DNA of 64,000 nucleotides from Streptomyces guryensis (lineage in GTDB: Bacteria > Actinomycetota > Actinomycetes > Streptomycetales > Streptomycetaceae): the NCBI RefSeq assembly GCF_021261325.1, contig NZ_JAJSBI010000004.1, positions 186,001 to 250,000 on the forward strand, given 5' to 3'. The notes under the pieces are model-generated. The model was not told the origin of the DNA. It was given only the letters and a program-made list of their open reading frames with translations, and searched no databases. The position numbers and the translations under genes were made by a program. Within the stretch, counting starts at the first letter, position 1, and every line of letters begins with the position of its first letter. Positions 31,833 to 41,939 of the stretch are shown piece after piece.

Positions 31833-32588
31833 CTAACGGACGGGGTGCCCCGCCTCCCGCAGCGCCTGCTTCACCTCGCCGATCCGCAGATCCCCGAAGT
31901 GGAAGACGGACGCCGCCAGCACCGCGTCCGCGCCCGCCCCGATGGCCGGCGGGAAGTCGGCGAGCCTGCCCGCGCCGCCCGAGGCGATCACCGGGACCGT
32001 CACGTGCTTGCGGACCGCGGCGATCATCTCCAGGTCGTAGCCGTCCTTCGTGCCGTCCGCGTCCATGGAGTTGAGCAGGATCTCGCCCGCGCCCAGTTCG
32101 GCGGCCCGGTGCGCCCACTCGACGGCGTCGATGCCGGTACCGCGACGGCCGCCGTGGGTGGTCACCTCGAAGGTGCCCTCGGCGGTGCGGCGCGCGTCCA
32201 CCGACAGGACCAGCACCTGGCGGCCGAAGCGCTCCGCGATCTCGCGGATCAGGTCGGGACGGGCGATCGCGGCCGTGTTCACGCCCACCTTGTCGGCGCC
32301 GGCCCGCAGCAGCTTGTCCACGTCCTCGGCTGTGCGCACGCCGCCGCCGACGGTCAGCGGGATGAACACCTGCTCGGCCGTACGGCGCACCACGTCGTAC
32401 GTCGTCTCGCGGTTGCCCGAGGACGCGGTGATGTCCAGGAACGTCAGCTCGTCGGCGCCCTCGGCGTCGTACACCTTGGCCATCTCGACGGGGTCGCCCG
32501 CGTCGCGCAGGTTCTGGAAGTTGACGCCCTTGACGACCCGGCCGTTGTCCACGTCCAGGCAGGGGATGACTCGGACCGCCAGGGTCAT
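31833..32588 (-). CDS. hisF: Imidazole glycerol phosphate synthase cyclase subunit
   Basis: 251 residues. With HisH it makes imidazole glycerol phosphate and AICAR. Catalytic Asp residues are visible in [15 protein letters not shown] (about 7-21) and LVLSVDARR (about residue 130). Phosphate-binding [10 protein letters not shown] and [11 protein letters not shown] are present. The ATG overlaps the preceding ridA-like stop (ATGA). Confidence 0.98.
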   Translation of the reverse strand: MTLAVRVIPCLDVDNGRVVKGVNFQNLRDAGDPVEMAKVYDAEGADELTFLDITASSGNRETTYDVVRRTAEQVFIPLTVGGGVRTAEDVDKLLRAGADKVGVNTAAIARPDLIREIAERFGRQVLVLSVDARRTAEGTFEVTTHGGRRGTGIDAVEWAHRAAELGAGEILLNSMDADGTKDGYDLEMIAAVRKHVTVPVIASGGAGRLADFPPAIGAGADAVLAASVFHFGDLRIGEVKQALREAGHPVR

Positions 32589-33007
32589 GAATCCACGGCT
32601 CCTCTGTATTGCCTCTGGCCTCGGAAGGCTTCCAGTTCCACTTCGACCAGGATGCGCGGGTCGACGAAACCCTCCACCACGAGAAGGGTCGAGACCGGGC
32701 GCACCGCGTCGAACAGCTCCTTGTGGGCCCGGCCCACGGCGTCCACGTCCCGCGCATGGGTCAGGTACATGCGCGTGAGGATCACGGACTCCACGCCGAG
32801 CCCGAGCTCGCCGATCGCCTCGATCGCGCCGGCGAAGGCCACCTTGGCCTGCTCGTACGGGTCGCCCTCGCCGTACAGCACGCTGCCCTTGAAGGACGTC
32901 GTTCCCGCCACCAGCACACGGTCGCCCGCCGCCACGGCCCGTGCGAAACCGAAGGACTCTTCCCAGGGACTTCCGCTCTGCACACGCCGTACGGCTTCGG
33001 ACGTCAT
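32585..33007 (-). CDS. RidA (YjgF/YER057c/UK114) family protein
   Basis: 140 residues. RidA proteins hydrolyse reactive enamine/imine intermediates released by PLP enzymes. The pattern [17 protein letters not shown] and [20 protein letters not shown] fits. The RidA signature near the C terminus is modified ([19 protein letters not shown]), retaining the Arg. Four-base overlaps (ATGA) join it to priA and hisF, so it is an integral part of the his operon. It may protect PLP enzymes such as HisC (inference). Confidence 0.88.
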   Translation of the reverse strand: MTSEAVRRVQSGSPWEESFGFARAVAAGDRVLVAGTTSFKGSVLYGEGDPYEQAKVAFAGAIEAIGELGLGVESVILTRMYLTHARDVDAVGRAHKELFDAVRPVSTLLVVEGFVDPRILVEVELEAFRGQRQYRGAVDS

Positions 33008-33729
33008 GAAGACACAGCCTCCAGTGCTTCTTCCAGGGTGAACGCCTTCGCGTACAGGGCCTTCCCGACGATGGAGCCCTCGACACCGAGGGGTACCAGC
33101 TCGGCGATGGCGCGGAGGTCGTCCAGGGACGACACGCCGCCGGACGCCACGACCGGGCGGTCGGTCGCCGCGCAGACGTTCTTCAGCAGCTCCAGGTTGG
33201 GGCCCTGCAGCGTGCCGTCCTTGGCGATGTCGGTGACGACGTACCGCGCGCAGCCCTCCTTGTTGAGGCGCTCCAGCGTCTCGTAGAGGTCTCCGCCGTC
33301 GCGGGTCCAGCCGCGGCCGCGCAGGGTCGTGCCGCGTACGTCGAGGCCCACCGCGATCTTGTCGCCGTGCTCGGCGATGACCTTGGCGACCCACTCCGGG
33401 GTCTCCAGGGCCGCCGTGCCGAGGTTCACCCGGGTGCAGCCGGTGGCCAGCGCGGCGGCCAGCGAAGCGTCGTCACGGATGCCTCCGGACAGCTCCACCT
33501 TGATGTCCATCGCCTTCGCGACCTCGGCGATCAGCGCGCGGTTGTCACCGGTGCCGAACGCGGCGTCCAGGTCGACCAGGTGCAGCCACTCGGCGCCCGA
33601 CCGCTGCCAGGCGAGGGCGGCCTCCAGGGGGGAGCCGTACGAGGTCTCGGTCCCGGACTCGCCGTGCACGAGGCGTACGGCCTGGCCGTCGCGGACGTCG
33701 ACGGCGGGGAGGAGTTCGAGCTTGGCCAT
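33004..33729 (-). CDS. priA: Bifunctional HisA/TrpF isomerase PriA
   Basis: 241 residues. In Streptomyces and mycobacteria this single (beta/alpha)8 enzyme isomerises both ProFAR (histidine) and PRA (tryptophan). Asp11 is in [18 protein letters not shown] and the second catalytic Asp is in [15 protein letters not shown] (about residue 130). [14 protein letters not shown] and [10 protein letters not shown] bind phosphate. No trpF occurs in the trp genes here, which supports the dual role; the assignment over plain HisA rests on lineage knowledge. Confidence 0.95.
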   Translation of the reverse strand: MAKLELLPAVDVRDGQAVRLVHGESGTETSYGSPLEAALAWQRSGAEWLHLVDLDAAFGTGDNRALIAEVAKAMDIKVELSGGIRDDASLAAALATGCTRVNLGTAALETPEWVAKVIAEHGDKIAVGLDVRGTTLRGRGWTRDGGDLYETLERLNKEGCARYVVTDIAKDGTLQGPNLELLKNVCAATDRPVVASGGVSSLDDLRAIAELVPLGVEGSIVGKALYAKAFTLEEALEAVSS

Positions 33730-33732
33730 GGT

Positions 33733-34377
33733 CTACAGGGTTCCGATCCAGTTGGTGAGCAGCTGCGCTCCGGCGTCGCCGGACTTCTCGGGGTGGAACT
33801 GGGTCGCCCACAGGGCGCCGTTCTCGACGGCCGCCACGAAGGGCTTGCCGTGCGTCGACCAGGTCACCCTGGGCGCGCGCATCGACGGGTTGTGCACTTC
33901 GAGGGACCAGTCGTGGACCGCGTACGAGTGCACGAAGTAGAAGCGGGCGTCCGTGTCCAGGCCGTCGAACAGCTCGGAGCCGGCCGGGGCCTCCACGGTG
34001 TTCCAGCCCATGTGGGGCACGATCTCGGCCTGCAGCGGCTCGACCGAGCCGGGCCACTCGCCGAGGCCCTCGGTCTCCACACCGTGCTCGATGCCGCGCG
34101 CGAACAGGATCTGCATGCCGACGCAGATGCCCATGACCGGGCGCCCGCCGGACAGCCGGCGGTCGATGATCCAGTCGCCGCGTGCCTCCTTGAGCCCCTG
34201 CATACAGGCGGCGAAGGCGCCGACGCCCGGCACCAGCAGGCCGTCGGCGTTCATGGCCCTGTCGAAGTCACGGCTTATCTCGACCTCGGCCCCCGTGCGG
34301 GCGAGGGCGCGCTCGGCGGACCGGACGTTCCCGAAGCCGTAGTCGAAGACGACGACCTTCTTCGAAGGAGCGCTCAA
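33733..34377 (-). CDS. hisH: Imidazole glycerol phosphate synthase glutaminase subunit
   Basis: 214 residues from TTG 34377. That start is favoured because GGAGGT lies six bases upstream and the TTG overlaps the preceding stop as TTGA. GTG 34383 also exists but directly abuts the GGAGGT. A class I glutamine amidotransferase: Cys nucleophile in [11 protein letters not shown] (about residue 87), His/Glu in [11 protein letters not shown] at the C terminus, N terminus [18 protein letters not shown]. It supplies ammonia to HisF. Confidence 0.96.
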   Translation of the reverse strand: MSAPSKKVVVFDYGFGNVRSAERALARTGAEVEISRDFDRAMNADGLLVPGVGAFAACMQGLKEARGDWIIDRRLSGGRPVMGICVGMQILFARGIEHGVETEGLGEWPGSVEPLQAEIVPHMGWNTVEAPAGSELFDGLDTDARFYFVHSYAVHDWSLEVHNPSMRAPRVTWSTHGKPFVAAVENGALWATQFHPEKSGDAGAQLLTNWIGTL

Positions 34378-34538
34378 CTCCACACCTCCAGACGCATGAT
34401 CCCGGCGACCAGGCACATCGCGGCACCGATCGACAGCAGCACGATCAGCTGCTTCGGCATCCCCTGCTTGACGAAGGAGATGATGCCGCCGACCAGGAAG
34501 AGGCCGACAACGATCAGGATGGTCGACAGCCCGGTCAC
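34374..34538 (-). CDS. Small membrane protein inside the his operon (54 aa)
   Basis: 54 residues from GTG 34538, which overlaps the hisB stop (GTGA); the stop overlaps the hisH start (TTGA). Two hydrophobic helices, about residues 4-17 ([14 protein letters not shown]) and 27-48, are joined by FVKQGMPKQ. Coupling on both sides argues strongly that it is a real gene. Function is unknown; it could be a membrane tether or simply a conserved passenger. Confidence 0.8.
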   Translation of the reverse strand: MTGLSTILIVVGLFLVGGIISFVKQGMPKQLIVLLSIGAAMCLVAGIMRLEVWS

Positions 34539-35137
34539 AGCGCGCCCTTCGTGGAGGGGAGAATGCCGGCGGCCCGCGGGTCGCGCTCGCTCGCGTAGCG
34601 CAGCGCTCTCGCCAGCGCCTTGAACTGGCACTCCACGATGTGGTGCGCGTTGCGCCCGTAGGGCACGTGCACGTGCAGCGCGATCTGGGCCTGCGCGACG
34701 AAGGACTCCAGGATGTGCCGGGTCATGGTGGTGTCGTACTCGCCGATCATCGGCGCCATGTTCTCGGGCTCGGTGTGCACGAGGTACGGGCGGCCGGACA
34801 GGTCGACGGTCACCTGGGCGAGCGACTCGTCCAGGGGCACCGTGCAGTTGCCGAACCGGTAGATCCCCACCTTGTCGCCGAGCGCCTGCTTGAAGGCGGC
34901 GCCGAGCGCGAGGGCGGTGTCCTCGATGGTGTGGTGCGAGTCGATGTGCAGGTCGCCCTCGGTCTTCACGGTCAGGTCGAACAGACCGTGCCGGCCGAGC
35001 TGGTCGAGCATGTGGTCGTAGAAGCCGACGCCTGTCGACACATCGACCTTGCCGCTGCCGTCGAGGTCTATCTCGACGAGCACCGACGTCTCCTTGGTGA
35101 CCCGCTCGACTCTTCCAACGCGACCTTCGCGAGTCAT
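34535..35137 (-). CDS. hisB: Imidazoleglycerol-phosphate dehydratase
   Basis: 200 residues, monofunctional type. Mn-binding histidines are in [14 protein letters not shown] (about 38-51), [14 protein letters not shown] (about 66-79) and [15 protein letters not shown] near the C terminus. The start overlaps the hisC stop (ATGA). Confidence 0.98.
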   Translation of the reverse strand: MTREGRVGRVERVTKETSVLVEIDLDGSGKVDVSTGVGFYDHMLDQLGRHGLFDLTVKTEGDLHIDSHHTIEDTALALGAAFKQALGDKVGIYRFGNCTVPLDESLAQVTVDLSGRPYLVHTEPENMAPMIGEYDTTMTRHILESFVAQAQIALHVHVPYGRNAHHIVECQFKALARALRYASERDPRAAGILPSTKGAL

Positions 35138-36255
35138 GCGCTGTGCTCCTTCTTCAGTTCACTTACCGCGTCGAGGAACGCGTCGTTCTCTTCGGGGGTT
35201 CCGGCGGACACCCGCAGCCACCCCGGGATGCCGTTGTCCCGTACCAGCACACCCCGGTCGAGGATTTTCTGCCAGGCGGCGTGGGAGCCGCCCTCGTCGT
35301 CGAACCGCCCGAACTGTACGAAGTTCGCGTCGGACTCGACGACGTCGTAGCCGAGCGTGCGCAGCTCGCTCACCAGCCGGTCGCGCTCCGACTTCAGCTG
35401 CTCGACGTACTTCAGCAGCGTGTCGGTGTGCTCCAGGGCGGCCAGCGCGGTCGCCTGGGTGATCGCGGAGAGATGGTACGGCAGCCGTACGAGCTGGACG
35501 GCGTCGACGACGGCCGGGTGCGCGGCGAGGTAGCCGAGGCGCAGACCGGCCGCGCCGAAGGCCTTCGACATCGTCCGTGAGACGACGAGGTTCGGCCGGC
35601 CTTCGATGAGGGGCAGCAGCGAGTCGCCGTGGCTGAACTCGATGTACGCCTCGTCCACGATCACCACCGACGGCTTCGCCGCCTGCGCGGCCTCGTACAG
35701 CGCGAGGACCGTCTCGCGCGGAACCGCGTTGCCCGTCGGGTTGTTGGGGGTGGTGACGAAGACGACGTCCGGCTTGTTCTCGGCGATCCACCGCTCGGCG
35801 GCCGGAAGGTCGATCGTGAAGTCGGCGCCCCGCGGACCCGAGATCCAGCCGGTGCCGGTGCCGCGCGAGATGAGCGCGTGCATCGAGTACGACGGCTCGA
35901 AGCCGATCGCGGTGCGGCCCGGTCCGCCGAAGGTCTGCAGCAGCTGCTGGATGACCTCGTTGGAGCCGTTGGCGGCCCAGACGTTCGCCAGGCCGACCTC
36001 GTGGCCGCCGGTGTCCGTCAGGTACCTGGCGAGCTGGGTGCGCAGCTCGACGGCGTCGCGGTCCGGGTAGCGGTTGAGGTCACGGGCGGCCTCGCGGACG
36101 CGCTCGGTGATGCGCTCGACCAGCGCCTCGGGCAGCGGGTAGGGGTTCTCGTTGGTGTTCAGCCGTACGGGGACGTCCAACTGGGGCGCGCCATAAGGGG
36201 ACTTGCCGCGCAGCTCGTCCCGTACGGGGAGATCGTCGATCCTCACGTCGCTCAC
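35134..36255 (-). CDS. hisC: Histidinol-phosphate aminotransferase
   Basis: 373 residues, fold-type I PLP enzyme. PLP lysine in [17 protein letters not shown] (about 228-244), [11 protein letters not shown] substrate loop, [10 protein letters not shown] and VDEAYIEF. The GTG 36255 overlaps the hisD stop (GTGA), fixing the start. Confidence 0.98.
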   Translation of the reverse strand: MSDVRIDDLPVRDELRGKSPYGAPQLDVPVRLNTNENPYPLPEALVERITERVREAARDLNRYPDRDAVELRTQLARYLTDTGGHEVGLANVWAANGSNEVIQQLLQTFGGPGRTAIGFEPSYSMHALISRGTGTGWISGPRGADFTIDLPAAERWIAENKPDVVFVTTPNNPTGNAVPRETVLALYEAAQAAKPSVVIVDEAYIEFSHGDSLLPLIEGRPNLVVSRTMSKAFGAAGLRLGYLAAHPAVVDAVQLVRLPYHLSAITQATALAALEHTDTLLKYVEQLKSERDRLVSELRTLGYDVVESDANFVQFGRFDDEGGSHAAWQKILDRGVLVRDNGIPGWLRVSAGTPEENDAFLDAVSELKKEHSA

Positions 36256-37577
36256 TTGCTCTCGGGCACCTTCCAACCGAACCTCGCCTTGACCGCCGCA
36301 CCGTGCGCGGGCAGGTCCTCCGCCTCCGCCAGCGTGACCACGTGATGCGCGACCTCCGCCAGCGCGTCCTTCGTGTAGTCGACGATGTGGATGCCGCGGA
36401 GGAAGGACTGGACGGACAGGCCCGAGGAGTGGCAGGCGCAACCACCGGTCGGGAGGACGTGGTTGGAGCCGGCCGCGTAGTCGCCGAGGGAGACCGGCGC
36501 CCAGGGGCCGATGAAGATCGCGCCGGCGTTCTTCACCCGGTCGGCCACGGCGGTGGCGTCCGCCGTCTGGATCTCCAGGTGCTCGGCGCCGTAGGCGTCG
36601 ACGACCCTGAGGCCCTCGTCGATGCCGTCGACGAGGACGATCGCGGACTGCCGGCCAGCGAGCGCCGGGCGGATCCGGTCCTCGATGTGCTTGGTGGCCG
36701 CGACCTGCGGCTCCAGCTCCTTCTCGACCGCGTCGGCGAGCGCGACGGAGTCGGTGACCAGGACGGCGGCGGCCAGTGGGTCGTGCTCGGCCTGGCTGAT
36801 CAGGTCGGAGGCGACGTGCACCGGGTCGGCCGTGTCGTCGGCGAGGACCGCGATCTCGGTCGGGCCGGCCTCGGCGTCGATACCGATCTTGCCGGTGAAG
36901 TGGCGCTTGGCGGCGGCGACCCAGATGTTGCCGGGGCCGGTGACCATGTTGGCGGGCGCGCAGGACTCGGTGCCGTGCGCGAACATCGCGACGGCGGTCG
37001 CGCCACCGGCCGCGTACACCTCGTCGACGCCGAGCAGCGCGCAGGCGGCGAGGATCGTCGGATGCGGGAGACCGCCGAACCCGGCCTGGGCAGGCGAGGC
37101 GAGGGCGATGGACTCGACGCCGGCCTCCTGTGCGGGCACCACGTTCATGACCACGGAGGAGGGGTAGACCGAGCGGCCGCCGGGAGCGTACAGCCCGACG
37201 CGCTCCACAGGCACCCACTTCTCGGTGACCGAGCCGCCCGGCACGACCTGGGTCGTGTGGGTCGTACGGCGCTGCTCGCGGTGGACGAGGCGGGCGCGCC
37301 GGATGGACTCCTCCAGGGCCGCGCGGACCGCCGGGTCGAGCTCCTCCAACGCGCGCGTGAGCGCCTCGGCAGGCACCCGGACCCGGTCCAGCCTGACCCC
37401 GTCGAACTTCTCGGCGAAGTCGATCAGCGCCGCGTCGCCCCGATGATGCACGGCTTCGCAGATCGGACGCACCTTCTCCAGGGCGGCCTGAACGTCGAAG
37501 TCGGCTCGGGGCAGCAGGTCGCGCAGGGCTGGGCCCTCGGGGAGGGCGTCGCCGCGCAGGTCGATTCGGGAGATCAC
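36252..37577 (-). CDS. hisD: Histidinol dehydrogenase
   Basis: 441 residues. Oxidises histidinol to histidine with 2 NAD+, Zn-dependent. Conserved [62 protein letters not shown] and the His in GIHIVDYT. It is the first gene of the hisDCB-x-HAF operon. The ATG at 37577 lies at the end of a 170-base divergent gap. Confidence 0.98.
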   Translation of the reverse strand: MISRIDLRGDALPEGPALRDLLPRADFDVQAALEKVRPICEAVHHRGDAALIDFAEKFDGVRLDRVRVPAEALTRALEELDPAVRAALEESIRRARLVHREQRRTTHTTQVVPGGSVTEKWVPVERVGLYAPGGRSVYPSSVVMNVVPAQEAGVESIALASPAQAGFGGLPHPTILAACALLGVDEVYAAGGATAVAMFAHGTESCAPANMVTGPGNIWVAAAKRHFTGKIGIDAEAGPTEIAVLADDTADPVHVASDLISQAEHDPLAAAVLVTDSVALADAVEKELEPQVAATKHIEDRIRPALAGRQSAIVLVDGIDEGLRVVDAYGAEHLEIQTADATAVADRVKNAGAIFIGPWAPVSLGDYAAGSNHVLPTGGCACHSSGLSVQSFLRGIHIVDYTKDALAEVAHHVVTLAEAEDLPAHGAAVKARFGWKVPESK

Positions 37578-37747
37578 ATGCCCAATTCTCTCAGACGGTG
37601 GTCAGGCGTCGTCCGCGCGTTCCAGTGGCTGATACAGAACCCCGGCGGAACCCGGAAGATCGCCTTCACGTCTAGCGTTCGGGACGTCACACAGCGGGCA
37701 TGAACGGTTGTGCGACAGCTACGAGGAGTCAGGGGGATGGAAGCGCA

Positions 37748-39325
37748 GTGACCGAGGGGGCCGGCTTCCGCGCCGGAGACCTGCCGGACGATCTGACCGC
37801 CGCCGAGGCCGGCATGTGGCAGGCCTTCCGCAACGGCAGTGTGTACGACCTGAGCAGCGGGGACACCGTCGCCGACGATCCGCACGGCGGGCACCCCTGG
37901 GGGCCCGAGCGGACCGTGCGGGCGCGCATCGTGTGCTGGCTGCTCCTCGACGGGCCGCCCGCGCTGGCCGGCCGGGTGTCCTCGCTGAAGCTGCGCGGGG
38001 TGCAGATCAGCGGTTCGCTGGACCTCGCGGGCGGGGCGGTGGTGCCGTACGTCGAGATGCGCGGCTGCCGTTTCGAGCGGGACGTGCTGCTGCCGGAGGC
38101 CCATTTCACGACGATGCGCATGGTGGACTGCTCGGTGCCCCGCCTGGAGGCCGCCCGCGTCCACACGGAGGGCGACCTGCACCTCCCGCGCTGCCGCTTC
38201 CTGGGCGGCATCCGGCTGACCGACGCGCACATCGGCACGGATCTGCTGCTCAACCAGGCGATCGTCTACCGCGACCGCAGCGGCCGGTCGATCGCCGGCG
38301 ACGGCATGATGGTGGGCCAGGACCTGCAGGCGGAGCTGCTGGAGTCGCACGGTGAGCTGAGCCTGCGCAGCGCGAAGATCGGCGTGTCGCTGAGCCTGCG
38401 CGGCGCCCGGCTGGCCAACCCGTACGGCCGGCTCGCGCTGAACGCGCCCCAGCTGACCGTCGGACGGACCCTGTACCTGACGCCGGCGGGCGTCGGCGCC
38501 TCGATGCTGAGCGGTGCGACACCCGCGCGCGGGACGCGCATCCAGCGGTTCGAGTGCCAGGGCGGGGTGCGCCTGGACGACGGGCGGTTCGAGGACGCGG
38601 TCGACCTGGAGCGCGCCCGGTTCACCTTCACCGACGACCAGGAACTGTCGCTGCGCCGGGTACAGACGCCCGAGCTGCGCTTCCTCGGCGAGCGGCCGCA
38701 GCGCGGCAAGGTCGTCCTGTCGGGCGCGCGGGTGGTCAACCTGGTCGACCGGGCGAGCGCCTGGCCCGGCCCGGGCAATCTGCACATGGGCGGTTTCCAG
38801 TACGAGAACCTGGTGCCGCAGGGCCCCTTCCCGCTGACCGGACGGCTGGACTGGGTGACCGCCGCGACCGCCGAGTACAACCCGGAGCCGTACGAGCGGC
38901 TCGCCGCCGTGCTGCGGTCCGGCGGCGAGGACGAGGACGCCCGCGAGGTGCTCCTCGCCAAGCAGCGCCGACGCCGCGAGAGCCTCCCGCTCGCCGCCAA
39001 GCTGTGGGGGTACGCGCAGGACTGGACGGTGGCCTACGGATACCGGCCCGGCCGGGCCGCCGTATGGATGGCGGTGTTGTGGGCGGCGGGCTCGCTGGCC
39101 TTCGCGCATGCGAGTCATCCGCCGCTGCAGCCCGGGGCCCACCCGCCGTGGAACCCGGCCCTGTTCGCCCTGGACCTGCTGCTCCCGGTCATCGACCTGG
39201 GCCAGGTCGGCGTCTGGCAGCTGAGCGGCGGCTGGCAGTGGCTGGCGGCGGCGATGATCCTGCTGGGCTGGATCCTGGCGACGACGGTGGCGGCGGGGGC
39301 GACGCGCCTGCTGAGACGGAACTGA
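37748..39325 (+). CDS. Pentapeptide-repeat-like membrane-associated protein
   Basis: 525 residues from GTG 37748, with AGGGGG about 14 bases upstream; a more upstream start in the same frame is possible. Residues of about 90-350 show repeated A(D/N)LxG-like coils (LKLRGVQISGSLDL, MRGCRFERDVLL, LRSAKIGVSLSLRG) suggesting a right-handed beta-helix. About three C-terminal membrane helices follow. Streptomyces annotations often call it a membrane-associated oxidoreductase, but I see no redox motif. Function is unknown. Confidence 0.8.
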   Translation: MTEGAGFRAGDLPDDLTAAEAGMWQAFRNGSVYDLSSGDTVADDPHGGHPWGPERTVRARIVCWLLLDGPPALAGRVSSLKLRGVQISGSLDLAGGAVVPYVEMRGCRFERDVLLPEAHFTTMRMVDCSVPRLEAARVHTEGDLHLPRCRFLGGIRLTDAHIGTDLLLNQAIVYRDRSGRSIAGDGMMVGQDLQAELLESHGELSLRSAKIGVSLSLRGARLANPYGRLALNAPQLTVGRTLYLTPAGVGASMLSGATPARGTRIQRFECQGGVRLDDGRFEDAVDLERARFTFTDDQELSLRRVQTPELRFLGERPQRGKVVLSGARVVNLVDRASAWPGPGNLHMGGFQYENLVPQGPFPLTGRLDWVTAATAEYNPEPYERLAAVLRSGGEDEDAREVLLAKQRRRRESLPLAAKLWGYAQDWTVAYGYRPGRAAVWMAVLWAAGSLAFAHASHPPLQPGAHPPWNPALFALDLLLPVIDLGQVGVWQLSGGWQWLAAAMILLGWILATTVAAGATRLLRRN

Positions 39326-39467
39326 CGTTCTGGGAACAGCGGGGTTTCGCACACAACAACCCAACACTTGTCGAACAGTCACCCTTTACCTGCACTTGAC
39401 CGATCCGCGTACAACTTTCCACGACTTGTCCGTGGGCCCTGGCGCGGGGTTGACCTGCGGCCTTTCA

Positions 39468-40520
39468 ATGGTCGACACCATGGCTCTGCTGCATCCGTTC
39501 AGCCGCGCGGCCCGGACCTCCCGGACCGCTCCGCTCCCCCCCGCCGGACTGCCCGCCGCCGGGCTCCCCGCCGACGACGAGGTGCTGCTCGACGTGCCCG
39601 ACGACCGCCTCGGCGCCGCGCTGGTCGCGGCCGCGGGAGGCGAGCACGGCCACGCGGCCGCGCTGCTGTCCGACACCCGCACGCGCGGCGACTGGGAGAA
39701 CCGCGACCGGTACGCGAGACGCCTCGCCGCCTTCGCGCACGCCCGCCCGGAATGGCTGCGGGCGTGGTCCGCCGCCACCCCGCACGACCCGGACGTACTC
39801 CTGATCAGGGCCCAGCTCGCGGTGGACGACGCCTGGCGCTCCCCGGCACGCGCGGAACTGCTGCGCGAGGTGAGCCCACTGATCACGGCTGCCGCGCGGG
39901 GCGACGACCACGACCCGGTGCCGTGGCGGCTCGCGCTGGACCATGCGCGCGGCACCGGCGCCGGCCCCAAGTACTTCGGCGAGCTGTGGGAGGCGGCGCT
40001 GCGCCGCGCCCCGCACCACTACGGCTGCCATGTGGCGGCCCTGCGCTATCTGGCCGCGTCCTGGCAGGGCTCCCACCGCGAGTGCTTCGACTTCGCCGAC
40101 CTGGCCGCGCAGGACGCCCCGCCCGGCTCCCTCATCCAGGCGCTGCCGTCCCGGGCGGCCTTCGCCTGTCTGACGGACGGCGTCGGCGCCGAGGTGCCGC
40201 GCGCACGGCTGGACGCCGCGGCCGACCGGGCGATCGCGTTCTCCGCCCGCTTCCCGGCGGCCGACCCGTGGCCGGCCGAGATCCGCAACAAGCTGATGTA
40301 CGTCCTCGTACGTCTGGACCGCTGGCAGGAGGCCCTCACCGAGCTGCACCGGATCGGCCCCTACGCCACGTCGTTCCCCTGGGGCCGGCTGTCGGACGAC
40401 CCGCTGGTTCTCTTCCTCAAGGTGCGCGGCGACATCCTCGCCCGTACGACAGGCCTCATGCCCCCGCCCCGGCATCCACGGAACGGGCGCGCCGGACGCG
40501 CCCGCTCCGCCGACCACTAG
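39468..40520 (+). CDS. Conserved hypothetical, helical protein
   Basis: 350 residues if started at ATG 39468; ATG 39480 and an upstream TTG (39396) are also in frame and no convincing ribosome site decides. It is Ala/Arg-rich and mostly helical (WRLALDHARGTGAGPKYFGE, HHYGCHVAALRYLAASWQG), recalling TPR-like repeats. There is no signal peptide or membrane segment. It precedes the LON-domain gene by 11 bases and is probably cotranscribed with it. Confidence 0.75.
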   Translation: MVDTMALLHPFSRAARTSRTAPLPPAGLPAAGLPADDEVLLDVPDDRLGAALVAAAGGEHGHAAALLSDTRTRGDWENRDRYARRLAAFAHARPEWLRAWSAATPHDPDVLLIRAQLAVDDAWRSPARAELLREVSPLITAAARGDDHDPVPWRLALDHARGTGAGPKYFGELWEAALRRAPHHYGCHVAALRYLAASWQGSHRECFDFADLAAQDAPPGSLIQALPSRAAFACLTDGVGAEVPRARLDAAADRAIAFSARFPAADPWPAEIRNKLMYVLVRLDRWQEALTELHRIGPYATSFPWGRLSDDPLVLFLKVRGDILARTTGLMPPPRHPRNGRAGRARSADH

Positions 40521-40531
40521 GCTCTTGCGTC

Positions 40532-41272
40532 GTGACCACCGTCCGTCTCCCGCTCTTCCCGCTGAACTCGGTGCTGTTCCCGGGGCTGGTACTGCCCCTG
40601 AACGTGTTCGAGGAGCGCTATCGCGCCATGCTGCGCACTCTGCTCAAGACCCCGGAGGACGAACCGCGCCGGTTCGCCGTGGTGGCGATCCGTGACGGCC
40701 ACGAGGTGGCACTGAGCGCGCCCGGCATGCCCGACCCCACGGCCCTGCCCGAAGTGGGCCCCTCGGCCGGCTTCGGCCCCGACCCGGTCAGGTCGTTCCA
40801 CGCGACGGGCTGCGTCGCGGACGCGGCGACGATCCGCGAACACGAGGACGGCACCTTCGAGGTCCTGGCAACTGGCACGACCCGGGCACGCCTGGTGTCC
40901 GTGGACGCCTCGGGCCCCTTTCTGACGGCGGAGCTGGAAGAACTCCCGGAGGAACCGGGCGACGGGGCGGGCGCACTGGCCGAAGGCGTCCTGAGGGCCT
41001 TTCGCCAGTACCAGAAACGCCTGGCAGGCGCACGCGAGCGGTCCCTCTCGACCGGCTCCGACCTCCCCGACGAACCGTCCGTGGTCTCCTACCTGGTGGC
41101 GGCGGCGATGATGCTGGACATCCCCACCAAGCAGCGCCTGCTCCAGGCCCCGGACACCGCCTCCCGGCTGCGCGACGAACTGAAACTCCTTCGCTCCGAG
41201 ACGGCGATCATCCGTAACCTGCCGTCACTGCCGGCGTCGGAACTGACGCGCGGCCGCACGAGCCTCAACTGA
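40532..41272 (+). CDS. LON N-terminal (substrate-binding) domain protein
   Basis: 246 residues. The N terminus RLPLFPLNSVLFPGLVLPLNV and VFEERYRAM are characteristic of the Lon substrate-binding (PUA-like) domain. There is no AAA+ or protease domain, so it is a stand-alone LON-domain protein with a helical tail, possibly an adaptor for proteolysis. GTG start. Confidence 0.9.
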   Translation: MTTVRLPLFPLNSVLFPGLVLPLNVFEERYRAMLRTLLKTPEDEPRRFAVVAIRDGHEVALSAPGMPDPTALPEVGPSAGFGPDPVRSFHATGCVADAATIREHEDGTFEVLATGTTRARLVSVDASGPFLTAELEELPEEPGDGAGALAEGVLRAFRQYQKRLAGARERSLSTGSDLPDEPSVVSYLVAAAMMLDIPTKQRLLQAPDTASRLRDELKLLRSETAIIRNLPSLPASELTRGRTSLN

Positions 41273-41284
41273 AACGGGCCGAGG

Positions 41285-41788
41285 ATGGCGAAGAAGTCCA
41301 GGAAGCAGCAACAGGCGGGCGGCACGCCGGCGACGGTGGCCCTGACCTCGGCCGGGGTCCCGTACACGATCCACGCCTACGACCACGACCCGTCCCAACC
41401 CTCCTACGGCGAGGAGGCCGCTGAGGCGATGGGCGTCTCTCCGGACCGCGTCTTCAAGACCCTGGTCGCGGACGTGGACGGCGCCCTGACGGTGGCCGTG
41501 GTCCCCGTGGCGGGCCAGCTGGACCTCAAGGCCCTGGCCTCGGCGGTGGGCGGCAAACGAGCCGCCATGGCAGACCCGGCCCTCGCCGAGCGCACCACGG
41601 GCTACGTCCGGGGCGGCATCTCCCCCCTGGGCCAGCGCAGGAAACTCCCCACGGTCCTGGACGCCTCGGCCGCCGCCCACCCCACGATCTGCATCTCGGC
41701 GGGCCGCCGCGGCCTGGAGGTCGAACTCTCCCCCGACGACCTGACCAAGCTGACGGAAGCGGTAGTGGCCCCCATCGGACGTGCGTGA
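41285..41788 (+). CDS. ybaK: Cys-tRNA(Pro)/Cys-tRNA(Cys) deacylase YbaK
   Basis: 167 residues. YbaK/EbsC hydrolyses Cys mischarged on tRNA(Pro). Segments GVPYTIHAYDHDP, DRVFKTLVADVDG (with the catalytic Lys), GKRAAMADP and GYVRGGISPLGQRRKLPTVLD match. It lies 12 bases after the LON-domain gene. Confidence 0.93.
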   Translation: MAKKSRKQQQAGGTPATVALTSAGVPYTIHAYDHDPSQPSYGEEAAEAMGVSPDRVFKTLVADVDGALTVAVVPVAGQLDLKALASAVGGKRAAMADPALAERTTGYVRGGISPLGQRRKLPTVLDASAAAHPTICISAGRRGLEVELSPDDLTKLTEAVVAPIGRA

Positions 41789-41829
41789 CCCCTCGACGAC
41801 TGCCCCGACCTCGACTAGGTACGAGGGAC

Positions 41830-41904
41830 ATGTCGAAGAAAACACGCAAACGCAAGTGGCGCCTGAAGAAAGGCCGCTCCAACCACGGCCACCGCCCCGC
41901 GTAG
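41830..41904 (+). CDS. Probable ribosomal protein bL37 (24 aa)
   Basis: A 24-residue basic peptide, MSKKTRKRKWRLKKGR followed by SNHGHRPA, preceded by GAGGGAC. Its length, basic N terminus and the NHGxRP end resemble bL37, the small 50S protein seen in mycobacterial ribosome structures. The match is from memory and the protein is too short for composition tests, but the Shine-Dalgarno-like site and charge pattern support a real gene. Confidence 0.65.
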   Translation: MSKKTRKRKWRLKKGRSNHGHRPA

Positions 41905-41939
41905 GACAGCCTCAAGCCCTCAAGCGCCGGGCGGCATGG

